Shown here: piece after piece, positions 46,357 to 59,219 of the stretch
How the letters are laid out: each line of letters begins with the position of its first letter
Numbering within the stretch: the first letter of the stretch is position 1
Origin: JADKAV01 sp963733395
Lineage (GTDB): Bacteria; Actinomycetota; Actinomycetes; S36-B12; UBA10799
Direction: 5' to 3'
Assembly (NCBI GenBank): GCA_963733395.1
Contig: CAVTCZ010000013.1
Span: forward strand, 186,001 to 250,000
Length of the DNA: 64,000 nt
Program-made: the position numbers and the translations under genes
The notes under the pieces: generated by a model
What the model saw: the letters and a program-made list of their open reading frames with translations, nothing else
Told to the model about the DNA's origin: nothing
Databases searched by the model: none

Positions 46357-47006
46357 CACCGACGGGCCTCCCACGCGGGCAGCGACGGTCGCTCCGTCCC
46401 CACGGTCGTGTCGTTGCCGTGACCGGGGTACACCCAGGTCTCGTCGGGCAGGGATGCGAAGATCCGTTCCTTGACCCCGGCCAGGAGGGTGTCGAAGTCC
46501 TCCGGGCGCCAGGTCTTGCCGACCCCACCCGGGAACAGACAATCGCCGGTGAACAGGTGCGGTTCCCCCTGGGGGTCGTCGTACAGCAGGGCGATGGATC
46601 CGGGGGTGTGGCCCACGAGGTGGATGACCTGGAGGTTGCATTCACCGACCGCGATCGTGTCGCCGTCGCGGACCGTTCGGTCGACGGGGGCATCGATGGC
46701 TGCCGCATCCACCTCGTGCGCGATGCTCTGTGCGCCGGTGGCAGCCCGGACCTGCGCCAGCGCCCCCCAGTGATCGGGATGGGCGTGGGTGGTGACGATG
46801 GTGTCCAGGCCGTCCGGCCCGACCAGGTCGAGGATGCGATCAGCTTCCGCCGCGGCATCGATGAGCAACTGCCGACCGCTGCGTCGGCAGCGCAGGAGGT
46901 ACGTGTTGTTGTCCATCGGGCCGACGGCAAGTTTGGAGATGCTCACCAGACTCAGCTCATGGACCTGTGCCGGACCGCCCACATGTGTCTTGCCGGTGTA
47001 GGTCAT
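46353..47006 (-). CDS. Metallo-beta-lactamase-fold hydrolase (glyoxalase II-like)
   Basis: 217 residues. The metal-binding motif THAHPDHWG, then GHTPGSIALL, FTGDCLFPGG and the C-terminal YPGHGND define the glyoxalase II/MBL fold. In mycobacteria the homologue (Rv1637c) lies directly before uvrA; here one more gene intervenes. Substrate not known; a thioester or persulfide would fit the family. Confidence 0.88.
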   Translation of the reverse strand: MTYTGKTHVGGPAQVHELSLVSISKLAVGPMDNNTYLLRCRRSGRQLLIDAAAEADRILDLVGPDGLDTIVTTHAHPDHWGALAQVRAATGAQSIAHEVDAAAIDAPVDRTVRDGDTIAVGECNLQVIHLVGHTPGSIALLYDDPQGEPHLFTGDCLFPGGVGKTWRPEDFDTLLAGVKERIFASLPDETWVYPGHGNDTTVGTERPSLPAWEARRW

Positions 47007-47062
47007 GGCGTCAATCTAGTCGTGGTTCCTCAACGGCTGGGCGGTGGCCGATGGCTGTCTGT

Positions 47063-47126
47063 GGCTGTTCGTGAAGGATGTGGCTGGACGTCGCAGTCTG
47101 AACGCACCACGAAATGAACGAACACC
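47063..47126. repeat. Short imperfect inverted repeat near the MBL gene
   Basis: GGCTGTTCGTG at 47063-47073 faces CGAACACC at 47119-47126, with GTGG/CCAC also paired. ACGAACACC(G/A)AC is shared with the right arm of the coaE-uvrB element. Weak, but in the same intergenic setting. Confidence 0.35.
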
Positions 47127-47176
47127 AACGAGCGGTGCGTGGGCCATCAGAGCCGGCTACGTGCGGCGCTCGGCTG

Positions 47177-47863
47177 TCACGAGTGGGCGCGGCTGGCGCG
47201 GATCTCATTGGCCACGGCGATGCCGACCGCCAGCAACGTCGGGATGAGCGCCGGTAGGGACGGATCGTTCGTGCCCAGTATCCCGGAGCCCCAGGCCAGT
47301 GCCCCGGTCAGGAAGCCCAGGGTGATCATCACTGCCGACTGGACGGGTTGTCCGCCGGCGCGGGCGGCCTTGCGGCCCTGGAAGACGGTGTGGACCGTGG
47401 TCAGCACAGCGCCGGTGTTCGCCGTGATCCAGCCGCGCACGGCAGGGACCCGCAGCACAGCAGTGGCCAGACCTGCCAACCCAGCACTGGTCAGGGGAAC
47501 GAGCACCTGCGGCGGACTCGCGAAGACGTGGCGCAAGAGTGAGCTCGTGATGATCAGCAGGATCATGAGGATCATCGGGACGGCCACCTGCAACCAGCGC
47601 TTCTGGACCAGCAGGCGCTGGAGCAACGTCGAGATGGCCACTCCGACGACCGCCCCCAGCAACGACAGACCGGCCAGTGCGGCGCGATCCGGGTTGTGCG
47701 GCAGTTCCGTGCCCAGCACCACCAGGTTGCCGGCCTGGTTGGACGTGAAGACCCCGTACACCTGGAACGAGTAGGCGTCGATCACGCCGACCGTCCAGGA
47801 CAGTGCCAGAGCCGCCAGCCAGGCACGCCCGAAGAATCGCCAGGTGTCCGTGCTGTCGGCCAT
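47177..47863 (-). CDS. DUF1275 (YoaK-like) membrane protein
   Basis: 228 residues with six membrane helices. SWTVGVIDAYSFQVYGVFTSNQAGNLV is the DUF1275 N-terminal signature (D-x-x-x-F and the TGN-like segment). Function of the family is unsettled. It sits alone on the minus strand between the MBL gene and uvrA. ATG at 47863 (MADSTDTWRFFG). Confidence 0.85.
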   Translation of the reverse strand: MADSTDTWRFFGRAWLAALALSWTVGVIDAYSFQVYGVFTSNQAGNLVVLGTELPHNPDRAALAGLSLLGAVVGVAISTLLQRLLVQKRWLQVAVPMILMILLIITSSLLRHVFASPPQVLVPLTSAGLAGLATAVLRVPAVRGWITANTGAVLTTVHTVFQGRKAARAGGQPVQSAVMITLGFLTGALAWGSGILGTNDPSLPALIPTLLAVGIAVANEIRASRAHS

Positions 47864-48159
47864 CCTCCGACGCTAGTGGGCGGTACGCCGACGATGCCCC
47901 GGGGTGCCGCTGACGCGCGGGGCGGACTCCAGGCCGGGTCATCACAATCGGGCGGGCAGGCCCGGATCAGGTGCTGAAGCGCCCAGTTGTGAGCCGGAAA
48001 TGTCCGATACAGGCCGTTTCACGGGGCGCGCCGGTTGTCAGAAGTGGGCGACCGGACAGGTGCGGGCGCACCATCGTGACGGCCCATCCCAGCGCACGGC
48101 CGTCCGCCCTCCGCGGACACCGCACGTGCGATGTCCGACCCCGCAGTTAGCCTTGTCAG

Positions 48160-50997
<2,838 letters not shown>

Positions 50998-51067
50998 ACA
51001 CGATGCCCTGCCTGCCCGGGCTCCGGCCCGTCATCGCATAGGCTCCCTTCAAGGGAATGGAGCTGCC

Positions 51068-51514
51068 ATGTCTGATCTTTCGCGCCGCAACGTCATCGCC
51101 ACGGGGGCACTCGGAGTCGCTGGTGTGGCCCTCGCCGGCTGCTCGTCCGACAGTGGGTCGACCGACACCCAGCCGACTGCTGCTGGGTCCGCCGCACCAC
51201 AGACGTCACCGGCGACTTCCGGTGAAGCGCTGACCGCGGCAGCGGAAGTGCCCCTGGAGGGCGGCGTGATCGTCGACTCCGGTCAGACCAAGGTCGTGAT
51301 CACACAACCGCAGCCCGGCGAGTTCGTCGGATTGAGTGCCGTCTGCCCGCACCAGGGCTGCCTGGTCAACGAGGTCACCGATCAGATGATCATCTGCCCG
51401 TGCCACGGGTCCGAGTTCTCGATCGCGGACGGCTCGGTCATCCAGGGCCCCGCGACCACGGGTCTGACATCTGTGCCGGTCAAGGTCGACGGCGACCAGA
51501 TCGTCCTGGGCTGA
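51068..51514 (+). CDS. Rieske 2Fe-2S lipoprotein with a Tat-like signal
   Basis: 148 residues. A twin-arginine start (LSRRNVIATGALGVAG) leads to lipobox LAGC (Cys25), then a Ser/Thr linker and a compact Rieske domain with CPHQGC and CPCHGS, the two Cys-His pairs of the cluster. It is much smaller than cytochrome bc1 Rieske subunits and stands alone, so it is probably an extracytoplasmic electron carrier or a ferredoxin partner of unknown enzyme. A palindrome TCCCTT-c-AAGGGA (51044-51056) lies just upstream and may be an operator. Confidence 0.88.
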   Translation: MSDLSRRNVIATGALGVAGVALAGCSSDSGSTDTQPTAAGSAAPQTSPATSGEALTAAAEVPLEGGVIVDSGQTKVVITQPQPGEFVGLSAVCPHQGCLVNEVTDQMIICPCHGSEFSIADGSVIQGPATTGLTSVPVKVDGDQIVLG

Positions 51515-51524
51515 ACGGCGGGGC

Positions 51525-52163
51525 GTGACCGAGCACGACGAGGATTCCCTCGCCCAGCGACTACCGACCATCCTGGGCGGGGTGCTGGCGACCCTGGCGA
51601 TCGTCGTGGGCGGTCTGTGGGTGAGCGGCAAGACCGGGATGCCATCTCCGCAGGCGGTCCTGTCACAGGCCATCCCGCACACCCAACCGGTCCTCACCGG
51701 GCCGGTCCTGGCGCTGGGGGACTCGGTTCTGCTCGGGGCGAAGTCATGCCTGGCCGACACGGATGTCCGGGTGCGCGCTGTGGAGAACCGGACCATGCGG
51801 GAGGGGGCCGAGCGCATCGAGCAGCGAGCTGCGGAGAACCGGCTGTATCCCCGGATCGTCGTGGCGCTCGGCACCAACTCGCCGTTCGGGTTCAAGTCGC
51901 TCGACCGGATCATGCGCGCCGCAGGGCCTGAGCGCTCGGTGTACTGGGTGACCGTCGAACTGCCCGAAGTGGAGCGGTACGCCTACGAGGACGCCGTGAA
52001 CCAGCGGTTGCGGGCCATGCCGGGGCGGTGGCCCAACGCGCACGTGATCGACTGGAACGCCAGCGTCCTGACCGAGGGGCTCTACCCCGACGGCATCCAC
52101 CTCAACCCGACGGGGTGCCAGGCATACGCCACCCTCATCCTGGAAGGCGTGGCGAAGGGCTGA
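51525..52163 (+). CDS. Membrane-anchored SGNH hydrolase-like protein
   Basis: 212 residues with one N-terminal helix (about 17-35) and an extracytoplasmic SGNH domain: block I VLALGDSVLLGAKS, block III-like VALGTNSPFG, block V YPDGIHLNPTG with Asp and His. The domain resembles the C-terminal SGNH half of acyltransferase-3 fusions such as those at 34 and 38 kb, but here it is free. Likely an esterase or acetyltransferase of wall polymers. GTG 51525, 10 bases after the Rieske stop. Confidence 0.8.
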   Translation: MTEHDEDSLAQRLPTILGGVLATLAIVVGGLWVSGKTGMPSPQAVLSQAIPHTQPVLTGPVLALGDSVLLGAKSCLADTDVRVRAVENRTMREGAERIEQRAAENRLYPRIVVALGTNSPFGFKSLDRIMRAAGPERSVYWVTVELPEVERYAYEDAVNQRLRAMPGRWPNAHVIDWNASVLTEGLYPDGIHLNPTGCQAYATLILEGVAKG

Positions 52164-52615
52164 TCGCCTGGCGGGGTCGTTGTGGCGAAGTTGCACGGAC
52201 ACGCCGCGCGGGTTCTGGGGGCTCCGGCGCGAGTGTTGCGCGGTTGCTGGTCACCGCGCACGAGTGTTGCGCGGTTGCTGGTTTCGGGGTACCCAAACCG
52301 ACAACGGCGCAACAGTCGCGGTGGTTGGGGCGCAACGGCGCAACAGTCGCGGTGGTTGGGGCGCAACGCAGTGGCGAGTACGCGCGCCGCGACCGTCGAC
52401 GCTGGCGCGGCTGTTCGCCCAGGGTGGTCTGGTGCTGCCGAAGGCATGGGGATTCACAATCACCATCGAGCTCGAACGCATCGAATACCGCCTGGAAACC
52501 GCCCCGAACCGTCCTGTCGTGAGACAGAAGTGCCCGGGATGTCCCGAGACATGGCATCCGCGAGACACCGGCGTGTCACTGCAACGTCGACACACAACCG
52601 CCCTGGGAACGTCGT
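52164..52615. other. Convergent intergenic gap holding repeat locus B
   Basis: No protein gene. About 135 bases carry the 31-nt repeats (separate entry). From about 52380 to 52615 nothing recognisable; open frames there have no coding character. Confidence 0.6.
52230..52363. repeat. Repeat locus B: inverted pairs of 31-nt tandem units
   Basis: The 22-base sequence starting CGAGTGTTGCGCGGTTGCTG occurs at 52230-52251 and identically at 52261-52282 (31 apart). Then a 31-base unit beginning CAACGGCGCAACAGTCGCGG occurs at 52302-52332 and is exactly repeated at 52333-52363, with a partial third. The plus and minus halves are largely complementary (17 of 22 positions), so the region can fold into a long hairpin. 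Core matches locus A at 16.1 kb. Confidence 0.85.
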
Positions 52616-53194
52616 TCAGCGTCCGCCGAGCAGTGCCCGGACCGCGTCGGCGATCATGCGGCCGCGGACCTCGTACCCGGCTGGGGTCAGGTGGATGCGG
52701 TCGGAGGCCAGCAGGCGGGGATGTTCCTTGATGAACAGGTCCCAGCGCAGCACGGACAGTTGCGCCGACGACGTATCGAGCGCACTGAGCATCCGGTTGA
52801 CCTTGCCGTAGGCGGGGGAGCGCCAGACCGACACCCAGAGCACCGGGCGGTCACCGGCTCGCTTGAGCACGGTCTTGACGTGTTGCCGCATGGCCCAGGG
52901 GCTCGGTGAGTCGTTGGTCCCCAGGGCGACCACCCAGACACTGGCGTTGCGCCCGGCACCCAACCGGCCGACGCCGGTGGAGGTGCTGCGGCCCACTTGC
53001 GCATCCACCGTGATGCGGCGGAAATCGGTGCGGAGGTGGGACTTGATGGCCGACGACGAGCCGACGGTCAGTGAGTCGCCCTCCACGAACAGCATTCCGC
53101 TCGGGGCCGGGGTGGCGGCCACAGCCGGTCCGGTCAGGGCCACTGCCCCGACCACGGCCAACGTGGCCAGCACTCGAACTCGCACGACGATCAA
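52616..53194 (-). CDS. Secreted SGNH/GDSL hydrolase
   Basis: 192 residues. Signal peptide 1 to about 26 (LATLAVVGAVALTGPAVAA), then an SGNH domain: block I MLFVEGDSLTVGSSS with the nucleophile Ser, WVVALGTNDSPSP with the oxyanion Asn, and block V SDRIHLTPAGYE with Asp and His. Probably a wall or exopolysaccharide esterase. The furthest start is TTG 53194; GTG 53185 is also possible. Divergent from uvrC with 25 bases between starts. Confidence 0.85.
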   Translation of the reverse strand: MIVVRVRVLATLAVVGAVALTGPAVAATPAPSGMLFVEGDSLTVGSSSAIKSHLRTDFRRITVDAQVGRSTSTGVGRLGAGRNASVWVVALGTNDSPSPWAMRQHVKTVLKRAGDRPVLWVSVWRSPAYGKVNRMLSALDTSSAQLSVLRWDLFIKEHPRLLASDRIHLTPAGYEVRGRMIADAVRALLGGR

Positions 53195-53219
53195 TCCTGT
53201 CTGTCATAGCCTGGGAGAT

Positions 53220-55178
53220 GTGGCAGACCCGATGTCATACCGGCCGCCTGCAGGCAGCATCCCGCCCTTACCAGGTGTTTATCGTTTCAGAGATCCTGAC
53301 ACGCGGGTCATCTATGTGGGAAAGGCCACAAATCTGCGAAGTCGGCTCTCAAGCTACTTCCAGAGCCCCCTCGGTATGCATCCCCGGACCGCGGCCATGG
53401 TGCAGACGGCGTCGTCGGTCGACTGGGTCGTGGTCGATTCGGAGACCGAGGCCCTCCAACTCGAGTACCAGTGGATCAAGCAGTTCGCCCCCCGGTTCAA
53501 CGTCAAGTACCGCGACGACAAGTCCTACCCGTACCTCGCGATCACGATGAGCGAGGAGTACCCGCGGGTCCTGGTCATGCGCGGCGAGAAGCGCAAGGGG
53601 GTCAAGTACTTCGGGCCGTACGCCCAGGCTTGGGCCATCCGGGAGACCGTGGACCAACTCCTGCGGGTGTTCCCGGTGCGGACCTGCAGCAACGGGGTCT
53701 TCCGGCGGTCCAGCCAGATGGGCCGGCCGTGCCTGCTCGGCTACATCGGCAAGTGCAGCGCCCCGTGTGTCGGTCGCATCTCCGAGGAGGATCACCGGGC
53801 ACTGGCCGCGGATCTCGTCTCCTTCCTGGGCAATGGCACCGATCGCTTCATGAAGGACCTGGAACGGCGGATGCGGACCGCCTCGGATCAACAGGATTAC
53901 GAGACGGCCGCCAGGTTGCGCGACGACCTCGGGGCGCTGCGCAAGGCGATGGAGCGCAGCGCGCTGGTGCTGCCGGCCGACACCAGCGCCGACGTCATCG
54001 GACATGTGGAGGACGAGTTGGAGGCCGCCTTCCAGGTCTTCCATGTGCGCGGTGGACGGGTCCGGGGGCAGCACGCCTTCGTGCTGGAGAAGGTGGCCGA
54101 CGAGGGCCCCACCGAGTTGATGACCGGGGTCATGCAGCAGTTGTACGGCGACGACGACGCCGATATCCCCTACCAGGTCCTTGTGACCGAACTGCCCGAA
54201 CCCGCCGTGGCGGACTGGCTGACCGCCAAATCGGGGCACCGGGTCGCGGTGAAGGTGCCGCAGCGAGGCCGGAAGCGCTCGCTGCTGGAGACGGTCACGA
54301 CCAACGCCAGGCAGACGCTGCAGTCGCACAAACTGCGCCGGGCCGGCGATCTGAGTACCCGCGCAGCCGCCCTGGAGGAGATCGCGGAGGCGCTGGAGAT
54401 GGCGCAGGCTCCGCTGCGCATCGAGTGTGTGGACATTTCGAACCTGCAGGGCAACGACGTGGTCGCTTCCATGGTGGTGTTCGAGGACGGACTGCCCCGC
54501 AAGTCCGACTACCGCAGGTTCGCCATCCGCGGCGTCGCCGGGCAGGACGACGTGGCCAGTGTCGCGGAGGTGGTCCGCCGGCGCTTCACGCGCTACCTGG
54601 CCGAGCGTGCGGAGGCCACCGACATCGAGTTCGGCCCCGCCGGCGCAGCCAACGACGAGCGCAAGGCCTTCCGCTACCCGCCGCAGCTGCTCCTGATCGA
54701 CGGCGGCAAGCCCCAGGTGGCCGCTGCGGAGAACGCCCTGAAGGAGCTGGGGATCGACGACCTCGCGGTGGCGGGACTCGCCAAGCGCCTGGAAGAGGTG
54801 TGGGTCCCCGGCAGCGATGACCCGGTGATCCTGTCCCGCCGCAGCCAGGGCCTGTACCTGCTCCAGCGGATCCGGGACGAGGCGCACCGGTTCGCGATCA
54901 CCTACCACCGGCAGAAGCGCAGCCGCCGGTTGTCCACCAGCGTCGTGGAGGACATCCCCGGCGTCGGGCCGAACCGGCGCAAAGCGCTGATGCGGACGTT
55001 CGGCTCGTTGAACCGGTTGCGCAAAGCGACCATTGAGGAACTGGCCGCGGTGCCGGGGATCAGTGACGATCTGGCGGTGTCGATCAACCGGCATCTGGCC
55101 GCCGAAACGGTGACGCCGGCGGTCAACGTGACTACCGGCGAGGTAATTGACGAAGATGGGCCTGGGAGGCCTTCATGA
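53220..55178 (+). CDS. uvrC: Excinuclease ABC subunit C
   Basis: Dual-incision nuclease of excision repair, 652 residues. GIY-YIG nuclease at the N-terminus (PGVYRFRDPDTRVIYVGKAT, Arg in NLRSRLSSYF), a cysteine cluster CLLGYIGKCSAPCVGR, the UVR domain binding UvrB at about 210-240, RNase H-like endonuclease (CVDISNLQGNDVVASMVVF, LLIDGGKPQVAAA) and C-terminal helix-hairpin-helix pair (IPGVGPNRRKALM). GTG 53220 (MADPMSYRPP) aligns with mycobacterial starts; ATG 53232 is the alternative. Overlaps rapZ by four bases. Confidence 0.96.
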   Translation: MADPMSYRPPAGSIPPLPGVYRFRDPDTRVIYVGKATNLRSRLSSYFQSPLGMHPRTAAMVQTASSVDWVVVDSETEALQLEYQWIKQFAPRFNVKYRDDKSYPYLAITMSEEYPRVLVMRGEKRKGVKYFGPYAQAWAIRETVDQLLRVFPVRTCSNGVFRRSSQMGRPCLLGYIGKCSAPCVGRISEEDHRALAADLVSFLGNGTDRFMKDLERRMRTASDQQDYETAARLRDDLGALRKAMERSALVLPADTSADVIGHVEDELEAAFQVFHVRGGRVRGQHAFVLEKVADEGPTELMTGVMQQLYGDDDADIPYQVLVTELPEPAVADWLTAKSGHRVAVKVPQRGRKRSLLETVTTNARQTLQSHKLRRAGDLSTRAAALEEIAEALEMAQAPLRIECVDISNLQGNDVVASMVVFEDGLPRKSDYRRFAIRGVAGQDDVASVAEVVRRRFTRYLAERAEATDIEFGPAGAANDERKAFRYPPQLLLIDGGKPQVAAAENALKELGIDDLAVAGLAKRLEEVWVPGSDDPVILSRRSQGLYLLQRIRDEAHRFAITYHRQKRSRRLSTSVVEDIPGVGPNRRKALMRTFGSLNRLRKATIEELAAVPGISDDLAVSINRHLAAETVTPAVNVTTGEVIDEDGPGRPS

Positions 55179-56041
55179 ACAACCCTCGGTTCGAGGTGCT
55201 CATCGTCACGGGGATGTCGGGTGCCGGGCGCAGCACGGCTGCGAGGGCGTTGGAGGATGCCGGGTGGTTCGTCGTGGACAACCTGCCGCCGTCCTTGCTG
55301 CAGTCGACCATCGACCTGCTGCAGCCGCGTGCGGACGTGCAGCGGTTGGCGGTCGTCGTGGACGTGCGTGGCGGGCCGCTGTTCTCCAATCTGGTCACGG
55401 TCACGCAGGCGCTGCGCGAGGCGCATGTGAACGTGGGGATCCTGTTCCTCGAGGCCTCCGAGGAGGTGCTCGTGCGCCGGTTCGAGTCGTCGCGGCGGCC
55501 GCACCCGCTGCAGGAGGACGGCACCCTGCTCGACGCACTGCGCGAGGAGCGGGTGAGGCTGCAGGAGTTCCGGGCCGGCGCCGACATGGTGGTGGACACG
55601 TCGACGAAGTCCGTGCACGACCTGCGTCGGGTGATCGAGGCGAACTATCGCGGCCCCGGGCCGGAGGTGATCCGAGTGTCGGTCTTGAGCTTCGGTTTCA
55701 AGTACGGCATCCCGGTGGACGCCGACATGGTCGGTGACGTGAGATTCCTGCCGAACCCGTTCTGGGTCCCGGAGCTGCGCGACCAGACCGGGCGGGACAC
55801 CGAGGTCAGCGACTACGTGTTGAGCCGGGAGGGGGCACTGGATGTCCTCGGGCACTATTCCGATCTCGTCAACCTCGTGGCCGACGGGTACGTCCGGGAG
55901 GGCAAGCGCTACGTGACGATCGGGATCGGCTGCACCGGCGGCAAGCATCGCAGTGTCGCGATGGTCGAGCGGCTGGCAGAGATGCTGCGGGAACACGGGC
56001 ACCAGGTGGTCGTTCAGCACCGGGATCTGGGCCGCGAATGA
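55175..56041 (+). CDS. rapZ: RNase adapter / nucleotide-binding protein RapZ family
   Basis: 288 residues. Walker A reads GMSGAGRSTAARALEDAG, with Arg in place of the usual Lys, as also seen in some actinobacterial homologues. VDNLPPSLL and the C-terminal IGIGCTGGKHRSVAMVERL are family hallmarks. In enterobacteria RapZ controls GlmS through small RNAs; the actinobacterial role is less clear. Fixed order uvrC-rapZ-yvcK-whiA is conserved across Gram-positives. ATG 55175 overlaps uvrC; the stop overlaps yvcK (ATGA). Confidence 0.93.
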   Translation: MNNPRFEVLIVTGMSGAGRSTAARALEDAGWFVVDNLPPSLLQSTIDLLQPRADVQRLAVVVDVRGGPLFSNLVTVTQALREAHVNVGILFLEASEEVLVRRFESSRRPHPLQEDGTLLDALREERVRLQEFRAGADMVVDTSTKSVHDLRRVIEANYRGPGPEVIRVSVLSFGFKYGIPVDADMVGDVRFLPNPFWVPELRDQTGRDTEVSDYVLSREGALDVLGHYSDLVNLVADGYVREGKRYVTIGIGCTGGKHRSVAMVERLAEMLREHGHQVVVQHRDLGRE

Positions 56042-57001
56042 AGCCACTGCGGGCGGCCAGTTGGACGACCGGACCATCGGTCGTCGCGCTGGGCGGGGGA
56101 CACGGCCTGGCGGCCTCGCTGCGAGCACTGCGCCGGGTCACGGACTCACTCACCGCGGTGGTCGGGGTCTCCGACGACGGCGGGTCGTCCGGACGCATCC
56201 GGCGGGAGTTGGGGTTGATACCGCCCGGCGACCTGCGGATGGCGCTGGCGGCGTTGTGTGGCGATGACACCTGGGGACGGACCTGGTCGCGGGTGCTGCA
56301 GCACCGGTTCGTGGGCGAGGGTGAACTCGCGGGGCACGCCGTGGGCAACCTGCTGATCTCGGCGCTCTGGGAGGAGACTGGCGACGCGGTCGTCGGGCTG
56401 GACTGGGTGGCCGCGCTGTTGGAGGCGCAGGGCCGGGTGCTGCCGGTGGCCCGGGAGCCCGTGGATCTGATCGCCGAGGTGCGCGCTGCGGACGGGACGG
56501 TCTCCACGTTGCGGGGGCAGGTGGATATCGCCACGACGAGCGGGGAAGTGCTGGCCCTGCGCATCGATCCGCCCGAACCCGAGGCCTGTCAGCCGGTGAT
56601 CGAGGCGATCGACAGCCGCGCGACTGGTCGTGCTGGGCCCGGGCAGCTGGTTCACCTCCGTGTTGCCCCACCTGTACGTGCGGCCGGTGCACGACGCGAT
56701 CGTCAGCAGCGCTGCCACCAAGGTGCTCGTGGTCAACGTCGCGCCGCAGGTGGGGGAGACCAGCGGGTTCATCCCCGCGATGTACTTGGACAACTTGGCG
56801 ACCACCTTCCCCGACATGCGACTGGACGCGGTCATCGTCGACCCGAGTTCGGTGCACGACGAGTCGGCGTTGCAGGCCGCTTGTGCGGCGGTCGGCGCGG
56901 AGGTGGTGATCGAGGAAGTGCGGGCGGTCGAGGGCGGGCGGCCGCAACCCGTGCACGACACCTTGCTGCTCGCCTCGGTGTTCCAGCGGTTCCTGGTCTG
57001 A
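56038..57001 (+). CDS. yvcK: YvcK/CofD-like gluconeogenesis factor (one apparent frameshift)
   Basis: About 320 residues of the CofD/YvcK Rossmann fold. VVALGGGHGLAASLRAL, VGVSDDGGSSGRIRRELG and AGHAVGNLLISAL lie in the first frame; the second half (VVLGPGSWFTSVLPHLYV, NVAPQVGETSGF) is in the next. Removing one C at 56616/56617 restores AIDSARLVVLGPGSW. YvcK binds UDP-sugars and links central carbon flow to wall synthesis in Bacillus and mycobacteria. ATG 56038 overlaps the rapZ stop. Confidence 0.92.
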
Positions 57002-57168
57002 GGCGCAGCACTCGGCCGTGGGCAGTGGGCGTGCGGGCACGCCGGGTACCCCACCCGAGGGCCGCGGAGCCAGCCGCGGAGCCAGACCCGGCGCCGCCCG
57101 GGGCGAGTGGCGTGCACGATATGCCCGTTCCCTCATTGCGGCGTGTCGCGGCGTGTGAGAATCGGCCC

Positions 57169-58149
57169 ATGGCGATGACAGCGGCCGTCAAGGACGAACT
57201 CAATCAACTCGAAGTGACCAAGCCGTGCTGCCGCAAGGCGGAGACGTCGGCCATGCTCCGGTTCGGCGGGGCGTTGCACATCGTGAGCGGCAAGATCGTG
57301 GTCGAGGCCGAGTTCGACACCGGGTCCGCGGCCCGTCGTCTGCGCGCGAACCTGAGTGAGATCTTCGGACAGCAGGCGGATTTCGCCGTGGTGCACAAGG
57401 GTGGGCTGCGCAAGGGCACGCGGTACATGGTCCGTGTCGTCCAGGGCGGCGAACAACTGGCCCGGCAGGCAGGCATGGTGGATGCCTCCGGGCGCCCTGT
57501 GCGGGGTTTGCCCCCACACGTGGTGACGGCGGGCATCTGCGATGCCGAGGCGGCCTGGCGGGGTGCCTTCCTGGCCCATGGGTCGCTGACCGAACCCGGG
57601 CGTTCCTCGGCGCTCGAGATCACCTGCCCCGGCCCGGAGTCGGCGCTGGCGCTGGTCGGCGCCGCCCGTCGGATGGGGATTCCCGCCAAGAGCCGGGAGG
57701 TGCGCGGCGTCGAGCGGGTGGTCATCCGCGACGGCGACGCGATCAGCCAGATCCTCGCCCGGATGGGCGCCCACGCATCGGTGCTCGTCTGGGAGGAGCG
57801 CCGGACCCGCCGCGAGGTCCGGGCGACCGCCAACCGACTGGCCAACTTCGACGACGCCAACCTGCGCCGCTCGGCGCGGGCGGCGGTGGCGGCCAGCGCC
57901 CGTGTGGAGCGTGCCCTGGAGATCCTGGGCGACGATGTGCCGGACCACCTGGCCGCGGCCGGCAAACTGCGGATGGAGAACCGGCAGGCGTCGCTGGAGG
58001 AACTCGGGGCGCTGGCGGACCCGCCGATGACCAAAGATGCCATCGCCGGGCGCATCCGGCGGTTGCTCGGATTGGCCGATCGGCGGGCTCGGGAACTGGG
58101 CATCCCGGACACTGAGGCTGGACTTGCAGCCGACGACGAACTTGTCTGA
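57169..58149 (+). CDS. whiA: Sporulation/cell-division regulator WhiA
   Basis: 326 residues. An N-terminal homing-endonuclease-like (LAGLIDADG-derived) domain (KPCCRKAETSAMLRFGGALH, GICDAEAAWRGAFLAHGSL) is followed by a C-terminal helix-turn-helix (SLEELGALADPPMTKDAIAGRIRRL). WhiA controls sporulation septation genes in Streptomyces and is widespread in non-sporulating actinobacteria. ATG 57169 gives MAMTAAVKDELNQLE, the usual N-terminus. A 167-base spacer separates it from yvcK. Confidence 0.95.
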   Translation: MAMTAAVKDELNQLEVTKPCCRKAETSAMLRFGGALHIVSGKIVVEAEFDTGSAARRLRANLSEIFGQQADFAVVHKGGLRKGTRYMVRVVQGGEQLARQAGMVDASGRPVRGLPPHVVTAGICDAEAAWRGAFLAHGSLTEPGRSSALEITCPGPESALALVGAARRMGIPAKSREVRGVERVVIRDGDAISQILARMGAHASVLVWEERRTRREVRATANRLANFDDANLRRSARAAVAASARVERALEILGDDVPDHLAAAGKLRMENRQASLEELGALADPPMTKDAIAGRIRRLLGLADRRARELGIPDTEAGLAADDELV

Positions 58150-58157
58150 CCTACCGA

Positions 58158-58190
58158 TAGAATTGGATTACTCAACCTAAGGAGTAATCA
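58158..58190 (+). promoter_or_regulatory. gap leader: -10-like element and hairpin over the ribosome binding site
   Basis: TAGAAT at 58158-58163 is a good -10 candidate, though no matching -35 is obvious. Immediately after, ATTACTC (58167-58173) and GAGTAAT (58182-58188) form a seven-base stem with an eight-base loop. The Shine-Dalgarno AAGGAG (58179-58184) lies in the loop and right arm, so folding would hide it from ribosomes. Confidence 0.45.

Positions 58191-59218
<1,028 letters not shown>

Positions 59219-59219
<1 letters not shown>

Noticed and set aside
52230..52363. CRISPR-like array
   Set aside because: The short interspaces are not diverse spacers, one pair of units is a pure tandem duplication, copies occur in both orientations, and no cas gene is present.
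52180..52811. ORFs of about 180-209 codons across the repeat gap
   Set aside because: They translate the repeats and antisense of the SGNH gene; composition is low-complexity Arg/Thr-rich.
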